Positions 5,970 to 11,794 of a stretch of 11,794 nt of DNA are shown here, piece after piece. The notes beneath the pieces were generated by a model. That model saw only the letters and a program-made list of their open reading frames with translations. It had not been told where the DNA came from and searched no databases. The position numbers were made by a program, and so were the translations under genes. How positions within the stretch are numbered: position 1 is the stretch's first letter; each line of letters begins with the position of its first letter. Source of the stretch: an uncultured Porphyromonas sp. (lineage in GTDB: Bacteria; Bacteroidota; Bacteroidia; Bacteroidales; Porphyromonadaceae); contig NZ_CAKRLH010000037.1 in the NCBI RefSeq assembly GCF_934359325.1, positions 1-11,794 on the forward strand. Reading direction: 5' to 3'.

Positions 5970-8606
5970 ATGAATAGACTTACACCTCTTACTCTTCTAC
6001 TCGCTCTGACCCTCTTCGCCACCTCATGCGGCGGGGGGCGGAGCGAGTCGCTTTTTCCCTCCGATGTGATGACTCGTGCGGAGAAAGCCCTCGAGACGAA
6101 GATCGACACCCTCGGCATCGTCTCTCCGACCGACTCCCTCCGCTTCGTCGACGTGACCGCCGAGGAGCGGGACGCCATGACCTACCTCTACGCCTACATG
6201 AGTCTGCCGGATCTGATGGATCACAGCATTGCCTATCATCTGGATAATGTCCGGGTGACGCTGAGGGCGAGGGAGGAGATGCCGTGGGGGAAGGAGGTCC
6301 CGGGCGCTCTCTTCCGCGCTTTTGTCCTCCCGAAGCGGGTGAATAACGAGGTGCTGGATGACTTCCGGACTACCTATTACGACGAATTGTCCGCCCTCGT
6401 CGATACCATGACGATGGAGCAGGCGGTGCTGGCGCTCAATCGTTGGGCCCATAAGCACATCACCTACCAGCCCTCGGACGGTCGCACCTCCAGCCCCATA
6501 GCCACGCTTCGGAATGCCCTCGGCCGCTGCGGCGAGCAGAGTACCTTCGTCGTCGCTGTGCTCCGGACCGTCGGTATCCCGGCACGGCAGGTCTATACGC
6601 CCCGCTGGGCGCATACGGACGACAACCACGCCTGGGTCGAGGCGTGGGTAGATGGGAAGTGGCACTACCTCGGGGCGAGCGAACCCGCCCCCGTGCTGGA
6701 CAATGCTTGGTTTGACGCCCCGGTGATGCGGGCGATGATGCTCCATACCACTGCCTTCGGTGACTACGATGGCGACGAAGAGGTGCTGAGCAAAAACGAT
6801 TGCTTCACCGAGCTCAATGTGACGCCCAATTACATCCGTACAGCACCGATGACCGTCCGTGTCGCGGACGAAGCCGGTAAGCCGGTCGAGGGCGCCACCG
6901 TCACCTACCGCATCTACAACTACGCAGAGCTTTACCCCCTCGTGACCCGAACAACCGATGACCGAGGAGAAGCGGTGACCAATTTGGGCCTCGGGGATGT
7001 GGTGATTTTTGCCTCCAAGGGCAAGGATCGGGTAGCGATGGAGAAGATGACCAATAAGGAGGGCGGCAGTACCCTCGAGCTGACCCTCCGTCCCCTTGAC
7101 ACCATCCCGGCGGAGCAACACCTGCGGCTCACCCCGCCGGAGGAGCAGACGCCGGAGGTTCGCCACACCGAGGCCCAGGCGGCGGAGAATGCCCGCCTAC
7201 TCGCCGAGGAGGATGCCATCCGTGAGGCGTATACCGCCACCTTCCCCACAGCAGAGCAGACCGCCTCACTGGCTGACGAGCTGGGCGCCATGGGCGAGGA
7301 CCGCACCCTGCTTCTCGACCTCCTCCCCAAGAGCCGCGGATACCACGCCACGATAGAGCGCTTCCTCCGCCAGTCGGCTGAGAGCGGACAGCTGCACCAC
7401 GCCCTTCTCCTTCTCTCTTCTCTCACCGAGAAGGACCTCCACGATGTCTCCATCACCGCCCTTGAGCAGGTACTCGACCGGGATCTCTCAGACGCCGACT
7501 GGCAGGACCCGATGATCTACTGCCCGCGGGCTATGGACCGTGAGCCGATCGCTCCGCAGCAGCCGGAGCTGGATCTGATCTGCGAGCAGATCCTCGGCAA
7601 TGGGGAGCTCAGCCGAGCAGAGCGAGTGACCCGGATCCTCGATCGTATGGGTCAGCTCTCGTACGACAAGCAGTACAATCCGCTCAACCTCCCCATGACG
7701 CCCGCCTCCACCTGGATCCTCCAGCGCGGCAACCAGCGCTCCCTCACCGTCCTGCTGATCCGACTGCTCCGCACGGCCGGGGTACCGACCTGGTATGACT
7801 TCGGCAACAGCGTTGTCCGCTACCGCGACGATGAGGGTAGGGAGCAGGTGATCCCTTTTCTAAAGGAGGAGAAAGAGTCCGCTGTCGACTGTCCCCTACA
7901 GCTCACCTACGAGCAGGGGTCGAATACCGTCCGCACGCCCCACTACACGTCTCACTTCACCGTCGGCTACTTCGATCCTGCCGGCGGACAGATGAGGACC
8001 TACTACTTCGACGACATGGTTCCCTACACCGACCTGCAGGGCAAGTCGCTCCTCTATCCGGACAACTTCCTCCTCTCCGGCAGCAGGCTTGCCGACGGCA
8101 CCGTCCTCACCTCCATCCGGAGGATGAATTGCGGGAAGCCGATGGCGATCGACTTCGACCGGGAGGAGGGCGCCCTGGCGGTGATCGGAAACTTCGACTC
8201 CGAGTCGCTCTACCAGGATCTCGCAGGAGAGGAGCGCTCACTCCTCAGCACCACGGGACGGGGCTACTACCTCCTCGTGCTGGCACGCGATGCCCACGAG
8301 CCGTCCGATCATATCCTCCGCGACTTAGGCGCCATCGCTGACGGGTCCGGCAAGCTACCCATACCGACCGTTGTCCTCACACCGCAGAAGCCCTCTGAGG
8401 CGCTCCACAACCTCCTCCAGGGAGCCTCCTGGGGCATCGACACACAGGGGCTGGATAAAGCGCTTGCAGAGGGTCTGGAGCGCTCCCTGCCGCTTGATTA
8501 CCCCGTGGTGATCGTTGCCGATACCTTTAATCGCGTCGTCTACTTCCACCAGGGTTACACCATCGGTATCGGTGGGCAGATCGCCGATGTCCTCTCACGA
8601 CTATGA
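5970..8606 (+). CDS. Large lipoprotein with transglutaminase-like, CarboxypepD-reg-like and thioredoxin-like domains
   Basis: 878 residues with a lipoprotein signal ending at C20 (LFATSC). A transglutaminase-like fold spans about 140-245: nucleophile C187 in GRCGEQSTF and H220 in DDNHAWVEAW. The usual third-residue Asp is not in its normal place (LGASEP, E238 nearby), so cross-linking activity is uncertain; protease or ligand-binding roles occur in this superfamily. Residues 292-345 resemble a carboxypeptidase-regulatory beta domain (VRVADEAGKPVEGATVTY). Around 545-620 is a second, degenerate transglutaminase-like copy (TPASTWILQRGNQRS, then LLRTAGVPTWYD) lacking the Cys. The last ~110 residues resemble a thioredoxin-like tail (VVIVADTFNRVVYFHQGYTIG). 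I recall similar large lipoproteins in Bacteroidales, of unknown function. Its stop overlaps the next ATG. Confidence 0.85.
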   Translation: MNRLTPLTLLLALTLFATSCGGGRSESLFPSDVMTRAEKALETKIDTLGIVSPTDSLRFVDVTAEERDAMTYLYAYMSLPDLMDHSIAYHLDNVRVTLRAREEMPWGKEVPGALFRAFVLPKRVNNEVLDDFRTTYYDELSALVDTMTMEQAVLALNRWAHKHITYQPSDGRTSSPIATLRNALGRCGEQSTFVVAVLRTVGIPARQVYTPRWAHTDDNHAWVEAWVDGKWHYLGASEPAPVLDNAWFDAPVMRAMMLHTTAFGDYDGDEEVLSKNDCFTELNVTPNYIRTAPMTVRVADEAGKPVEGATVTYRIYNYAELYPLVTRTTDDRGEAVTNLGLGDVVIFASKGKDRVAMEKMTNKEGGSTLELTLRPLDTIPAEQHLRLTPPEEQTPEVRHTEAQAAENARLLAEEDAIREAYTATFPTAEQTASLADELGAMGEDRTLLLDLLPKSRGYHATIERFLRQSAESGQLHHALLLLSSLTEKDLHDVSITALEQVLDRDLSDADWQDPMIYCPRAMDREPIAPQQPELDLICEQILGNGELSRAERVTRILDRMGQLSYDKQYNPLNLPMTPASTWILQRGNQRSLTVLLIRLLRTAGVPTWYDFGNSVVRYRDDEGREQVIPFLKEEKESAVDCPLQLTYEQGSNTVRTPHYTSHFTVGYFDPAGGQMRTYYFDDMVPYTDLQGKSLLYPDNFLLSGSRLADGTVLTSIRRMNCGKPMAIDFDREEGALAVIGNFDSESLYQDLAGEERSLLSTTGRGYYLLVLARDAHEPSDHILRDLGAIADGSGKLPIPTVVLTPQKPSEALHNLLQGASWGIDTQGLDKALAEGLERSLPLDYPVVIVADTFNRVVYFHQGYTIGIGGQIADVLSRL

Positions 8607-10516
8607 ATAAATTCTCTTTCCTCTCCCTCCCCCTTCTCGCCCTTCTCCTCTCCGCCTGTGCGCAGCAGCTAGAGCTTACTGAAGAGACGGAGCAGAGGAT
8701 CTATCCCGACTTTATCGCCTCTGCGCCGCATCTGCGTGTCCTTGATGACCGCTGGGAGGCAGGGGATCAGATCGGGATCTTCTCCTCCCGCGAGACCGAT
8801 GTCCCTTATGTCACGACGCATGGGGACGGCGCCTTTGGCCCACGGAGTGATCGGCGCATCTCTATGGCGCCAGAGGGTGAGACCTTCCACGCCTACTACC
8901 CCTACAGCTACGGCGGTGGGGGATCTGTCTCCTTCGACCTGCGAGACCAGTGCGCTCTACTCTATGGGGAGGGTAAAGGAGTCAAAGGGGAGACCCAGGT
9001 GGAGCTCTCCTTCTCTCACCGTCTCTCTCAGATCCGTGTCCGACTCGTCTCTGAGATCGAGGGGTTAGACCTCTCCGATGCAACCGTCGAGCTGCAGGGC
9101 TACCGCTCGGGAGGGCTGATGGATAAGCGGAGCGGCGCCATCACCCCGGGCGAAGCGGTGGAGTCCCTCTCTGCGGTGCGCTATGGAGACACCTTCGTCT
9201 CCTACATCCTGCCCGGGGAGACGCTTGGTGACCCATCGCACAAGATCCAAATCGGCGTGGGGAGCAAGACGATCACGCTGGATGAGCCAACCTTTGAGCA
9301 GGTCACCAGGTCGGAGAGCGGTATCTACTACTCCCTGATCCTGCACCTCAAGCAGTCTTCTCCGGCAGTCTCCTCCGGGGGCTTTTCTGCCTCCATCCGC
9401 TCCTTCGTCGAGGGCGGTCGGATCGAGGGGGACATCTATCTGGACGACCCTACGGTCGGAGTTGGTGAGCGGACGCTGCTGGAGGAGCACTTCGACACCT
9501 CGCTCGGGCAGATGACCAGCCATACCATCATCGGCAGGGGGATCGACTTCTATGCCGAGGAGGGCTGTGCTACCGTCTCGAGTCGTAGCATGGGGATCAC
9601 CAAGATCCTGCTCCTCTCGCCCCCGCTCGACTTCACCCACGTCTCCGATGCGCGTCTCTCCTTCACCCACAGCATCCTCCGAGGTAAGCGGATGGAGGAG
9701 GAGCAGAGGCTCTACGTGACGACGGAGGACTTCCCGCTCGATGACCCAGAGGCGGCTCGGTGGCAGCAGGTGACCATCCCCAGTTACCCGGCATCGCAAT
9801 CGGAGGACTTTGTTCCAAATTCGATCTCCCTACCCGACCTTGTCTATGGGAAGTCGAGTGTCCGCTTCGCCTTTGTCTACACCAGCAAGGGCTACGAGAG
9901 TGTGAAGTGGCGCATCGACGACCTGCTCCTCCGGGTGACCGACAGCGGATCGGTCGAGGATACGCCCGATCCGGGGAGGGACCCGGGGGATGCGAAGTGG
10001 CTCTTCGATGGCGCCGACTGCGAGAGTGAGGCGGACTTCAGAGCCGCACTCGGCAAGCAGGGGTTGCGAAGTTATGCGGTCATCTCGCGGGACCACGCCA
10101 ATCCGGTTCGCGGTCAGGTGCTCTCCGTGGTCAAGCGGCTCAATGGAAATGAGTACCTCCTCTCCTTCAAGGGCGCGATCCCCTCTGGCACGGAGACGAT
10201 CTCCTTCCTCCTCAAGGGCGTCAGCTCCGCCCGCTCTATGTCGGTCAATGTCTACTCCGATCAAGTGGGGGCAAATGGTCAGCAGAGCTACGTCTGCTAC
10301 AATCTCGGCGAGGTAGGCTCGCGTGATGTCGTCCTGCAGCCCGAGCCGCGGAATCTCTACAAGGGTACCATCAACACCCGCGGTCAGTGGATCAAGGTCT
10401 CCCTGGATGTCAGATCGGTAGGGCTCAGCTCCCGGCGCGGTGGCGAGTCGCTTGCCATCAAGCTCGGCGGCGCATCCGACATCGACCTGATGCTGGACGA
10501 CTTCTGCTTCCGGTAG
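8603..10516 (+). CDS. Fimbrillin-like surface lipoprotein with choice-of-anchor-J-like domain
   Basis: 637 residues, lipoprotein signal ending at C19 (LLLSAC). Residues about 40-250 carry fimbrillin/Mfa-like features: RWEAGDQIGIFSS (50-62), TFHAYYPYS (94-102) and FSHRLSQIRVRLV (137-149). Residues about 290-446 (LLEEHFDTSLGQM to WRIDDLLLRV) look like a choice-of-anchor-J/jelly-roll domain. A Pro/Asp-rich linker (452-464) leads to a final beta domain (466-637) ending LMLDDFCFR. No type IX secretion C-terminal signal is apparent. ATGA overlap with the preceding gene implies coupled expression, so the two lipoproteins likely act together at the cell surface or periplasm. It could be a non-polymerising adhesin or a ligand-binding partner; a structural fimbrial subunit is less likely given its size and extra domains. 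Confidence 0.75.
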   Translation: MNKFSFLSLPLLALLLSACAQQLELTEETEQRIYPDFIASAPHLRVLDDRWEAGDQIGIFSSRETDVPYVTTHGDGAFGPRSDRRISMAPEGETFHAYYPYSYGGGGSVSFDLRDQCALLYGEGKGVKGETQVELSFSHRLSQIRVRLVSEIEGLDLSDATVELQGYRSGGLMDKRSGAITPGEAVESLSAVRYGDTFVSYILPGETLGDPSHKIQIGVGSKTITLDEPTFEQVTRSESGIYYSLILHLKQSSPAVSSGGFSASIRSFVEGGRIEGDIYLDDPTVGVGERTLLEEHFDTSLGQMTSHTIIGRGIDFYAEEGCATVSSRSMGITKILLLSPPLDFTHVSDARLSFTHSILRGKRMEEEQRLYVTTEDFPLDDPEAARWQQVTIPSYPASQSEDFVPNSISLPDLVYGKSSVRFAFVYTSKGYESVKWRIDDLLLRVTDSGSVEDTPDPGRDPGDAKWLFDGADCESEADFRAALGKQGLRSYAVISRDHANPVRGQVLSVVKRLNGNEYLLSFKGAIPSGTETISFLLKGVSSARSMSVNVYSDQVGANGQQSYVCYNLGEVGSRDVVLQPEPRNLYKGTINTRGQWIKVSLDVRSVGLSSRRGGESLAIKLGGASDIDLMLDDFCFR

Positions 10517-10554
10517 ATCCGCTCCGGGTTGCAGATATTCCATCTCCGGCACCG

Positions 10555-10853
10555 ACCTCCGGAGCACGTGCCGGGACTTACTCGATCGATACCACCTCCG
10601 GATGCTGATCCTGACCTGCGGTGTCAATGGCAGTCACATATTCACCCCGGAAGATATGTCCTACAAGGAGACCCCTAAGGTCGAGGTGGCCGACACCGTC
10701 GGGGCCGCGGACTCCTTTACTGCTGCCGTTGTGGCGAGCATCATCAGGGGAAAGTCTGTAGCTGAGGCACACCAGCGAGCTGTCGAGGTCTCCGCCTACG
10801 TCTGCACTCAGGCAGGCGCCATGCCGACCCTCCCTGCCAAGTTTACCACCTGA
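10555..10853 (+). pseudogene. 5'-truncated PfkB-family fructokinase remnant
   Basis: The frame reads STCRDLLDRYHLRMLILTCG from about 10563, then TPKVEVADTVGAADSFTAA and VEVSAYVCTQAGAMPTLP to a stop at 10851-10853. This closely resembles the last ~97 residues of Bacteroidales fructokinases (full length about 295). The upstream two thirds, including the sugar-binding region, are absent, and the recognisable frame fades out within 50 bases of the preceding gene's stop codon. The PfkB signature has GAAD in place of GAGD, keeping the catalytic Asp. An ATG at 10602 would give 83 residues but falls inside the conserved core, so I regard this as a decayed gene fragment left by a rearrangement, not a small working gene. 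Confidence 0.8.
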
Positions 10854-10901
10854 TCGTCCTCCCCGAGGTGTGTGACACCCTCGAGGGGTCGGGGTAGTCA
10901 G

Positions 10902-10935
10902 TTGCGTCTCTCCTGCCGGTATGCTCGTACATTTG
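10902..10935 (+). promoter_or_regulatory. Probable promoter of the serine recombinase gene
   Basis: TACATTTG (10928-10935) matches the Bacteroidetes -7 box. TTG at 10902-10904 could be the -33 element, but the 23-base spacing is longer than usual. It implies a leader of about 50 bases before the ATG at 10996 and argues against an upstream start at 10921, which would lie inside the promoter. Confidence 0.45.
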
Positions 10936-10995
10936 CGACTCACTTATCCCGACCTGATCTCCTCACGAGGTTGGGTCACTAACTCAATCAAAGAT

Positions 10996-11616
10996 ATGAC
11001 GTACGGATACATCAGAGTCAGCAGCGACAAGCAGACGGTAGAGAACCAGCGCTTCGAGATCAACAACTTCTGCAAGAGAAACGGACTTCAGGTCGACGAC
11101 TGGATCGAGGAGACCATTAGCGGCACCAAGGCCTACACCAAGCGCCAGCTAGGAGACCTCCTCCGCAAGGTGACACACGACGATATCATCATCTGCAGTG
11201 AGCTCTCCCGCCTCGGCAGAAACCTCTTTATGATCATGGAGATCCTCAATATCTGTATGACAAAGGAGTGCCGTGTCTGGACCATCAAGGACAACTACCG
11301 CCTAGGAGACGACATACAGAGCAAGGTCCTCGCCTTTGCCTTTGGTCTCAGTGCTGAGATCGAGCGCAATCTGATCAGTCAGCGCACCAAGGAGGCCCTC
11401 GCAAGGAAGAGAGCCGAGGGCGTCATCCTCGGACGACCCAGGGGCAGCAAGACCGCACCGGAGAAGCATCCCCTCTACCGCAAGAAGCAGCTGATCAAGG
11501 GACTCCTCGAGGAGCAGATCTCACTACGCAAGATCGCCAGGATCTGCAAGTGCGACCGCAACACCCTCTCCCGCTACATCAGGGAGGTCATCTCCCTCGA
11601 GAAGGAGCCTAACTAA
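10996..11616 (+). CDS. Serine recombinase, Mpi-like master DNA invertase
   Basis: 206 residues starting at MTYGYIRVSSDKQ; the in-frame ATG at 10921 would add 25 unrelated residues upstream of the conserved start and overlap the promoter. The resolvase/invertase domain has nucleophile S9 in YIRVSS, active-site arginines R72 and R75 in SELSRLGRN, and the long helix region FGLSAEIERNLISQRTKEAL (116-135). A C-terminal helix-turn-helix (about 165-200, ISLRKIARICKCDRNTLSRYI) binds DNA. The size and the WTIKDNYRLGDDIQSKVLAF stretch match the Mpi group of Bacteroides, which flips many promoters at inverted-repeat sites. Family membership is strong; that it acts as an inverter rather than a resolvase is inferred from this resemblance. 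It lies between a gene fragment and a headless restriction-modification fragment, suggesting a local role in DNA rearrangement. Confidence 0.9.
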   Translation: MTYGYIRVSSDKQTVENQRFEINNFCKRNGLQVDDWIEETISGTKAYTKRQLGDLLRKVTHDDIIICSELSRLGRNLFMIMEILNICMTKECRVWTIKDNYRLGDDIQSKVLAFAFGLSAEIERNLISQRTKEALARKRAEGVILGRPRGSKTAPEKHPLYRKKQLIKGLLEEQISLRKIARICKCDRNTLSRYIREVISLEKEPN

Positions 11617-11654
11617 GGGGACAACAGATACACTCCGTCAAGCAATAGCCCTTA

Positions 11655-11678
11655 CTCTACTACCGGTATTATGTAGAG
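11655..11678. repeat. Palindromic site between invertase and RM fragment
   Basis: CTCTAC (11655-11660) and GTAGAG (11673-11678) are inverted arms around the 8-bp palindrome TACCGGTA (11661-11668). The region TACTACCGGTATTA matches the same TAA-N2-CCGG-N2-TTA core found in the triple repeat at 1203-1262. It could be a recombination or binding site, or a weak hairpin after the invertase gene; no T-run follows directly. Confidence 0.45.
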
Positions 11679-11687
11679 AGCCCGTAA

Positions 11688-11794
11688 AAGAGCGTTTTTG
11701 TCCAGCAACATGCGACCCCCTCCGCCTTCACCTCCGCCCCCTGGGTCATCCTCACCCCCATCGAGCAGCGCATCAAGGAGAAGATCGAGGCTGT
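11688..11794 (+). pseudogene. Headless fragment resembling type IIG (Eco57I-like) restriction-modification enzyme
   Basis: After a TAA at 11685-11687 the frame is open to the window edge and reads SAPWVILTPIEQRIKEKIEA at its end. This resembles the linker of Eco57I/TaqI-like type IIG enzymes, where W-x-ILxPxExxIKxKIE leads into the target-recognition domain (normally continuing with a PLKDWD-like and GIxTG motif, here beyond the edge). There is no ATG, GTG or TTG in this frame, so as it stands it cannot be an independent gene. It is either a silent, exchangeable specificity cassette or debris of a broken enzyme. The only ATG here (11710) is in another frame and gives a low-complexity Pro/Ser/Arg peptide. 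Confidence 0.6.

Noticed and set aside
6024..7166. Long minus-strand open frame (380 codons) opposite the 878-residue lipoprotein gene
   Set aside because: High-GC codon use on the coding strand leaves the opposite frame open; the peptide is rich in His/Arg/Gly with no recognisable domain, while the plus-strand protein has clear motifs.
10546..10574. Hairpin CCGGCAC/GTGCCGG as terminator of the lipoprotein operon
   Set aside because: Seven pairs around a 15-base loop with no T-run; it falls partly inside the kinase remnant, where GC-rich repeats of CTCCGG (four in 80 bases) produce chance pairing.
10602..10853. Free-standing 83-residue protein starting at ATG 10602
   Set aside because: The conserved kinase sequence continues in frame upstream of this ATG (STCRDLLDRYHLR), so it is an internal methionine of a truncated gene.
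10864..10883. Hairpin CGAGGTGT/ACACCCTCG after the kinase remnant as terminator
   Set aside because: The stem has a bulge and there is no T-run after it; at most a weak remnant.
10911..11676. Related strings CTGCCGGTATGCTCGTA upstream and CTACCGGTATTATGTA downstream of the invertase as recombination sites
   Set aside because: Similarity is partial and in direct orientation, which would cause excision rather than inversion; too weak to claim without other copies.
11710..11794. Plus-strand gene starting at ATG 11710 (MRPPPPSPPPPG)
   Set aside because: Low-complexity Pro/Ser/Arg peptide typical of an off-frame read through GC-rich DNA; the neighbouring frame gives a recognisable restriction-modification-like peptide.

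Overview
The window looks like a chromosome segment from a high-GC Bacteroidales bacterium, most likely Porphyromonas or a close relative. Three things point there. Promoters upstream of several genes carry the Bacteroidetes -7 box TAnnTTTG. The lipoproteins and the AraC regulator have Bacteroidetes-type signals and architecture. The best protein resemblances are to Bacteroidales families: formate-THF ligase with a [11 protein letters not shown] loop, transglutaminase/thioredoxin-like lipoproteins, fimbrillin-like lipoproteins and an Mpi-type master invertase. The species call is inference, since no search was possible.

Layout. Positions 1-1022 (minus) hold the N-terminal 340 codons of formate--tetrahydrofolate ligase (fhs), running off the left edge. 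Positions 1023-1351 have no gene but are densely structured: an fhs promoter with an overlapping inverted repeat, a possible three-way-junction element, a 22-bp-phased triple repeat, and a strong terminator. An AraC-type regulator (1352-2251, minus) is divergent from a four-gene plus-strand import operon. That operon encodes a substrate-binding lipoprotein, an ABC ATPase, a permease (overlapping the ATPase gene by ATGA) and an outer-membrane beta-barrel porin. Together they could carry one small solute from outside the cell to the cytoplasm, probably under the divergent regulator. The ligand cannot be read from sequence.

A separate promoter at 5915-5945 drives two translationally coupled lipoprotein genes. 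The first is an 878-residue protein with an intact transglutaminase-like domain, a degenerate second copy and a thioredoxin-like tail. The second is a 637-residue protein with a fimbrillin-like front, a choice-of-anchor-J-like middle and a C-terminal beta domain. They look like a cell-surface or periplasmic pair of unknown function.

The right end is a recombination-prone region. It has a 5'-truncated PfkB fructokinase remnant (about 10555-10853), then a serine recombinase of the Mpi invertase type (10996-11616). At the edge (from 11688) is a reading frame with no start codon that resembles the junction between the methylase and target-recognition parts of Eco57I-like type IIG restriction-modification enzymes. 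The most interesting hypothesis is that this is a silent specificity cassette of a phase-variable, invertible restriction-modification locus, with the invertase next to it.
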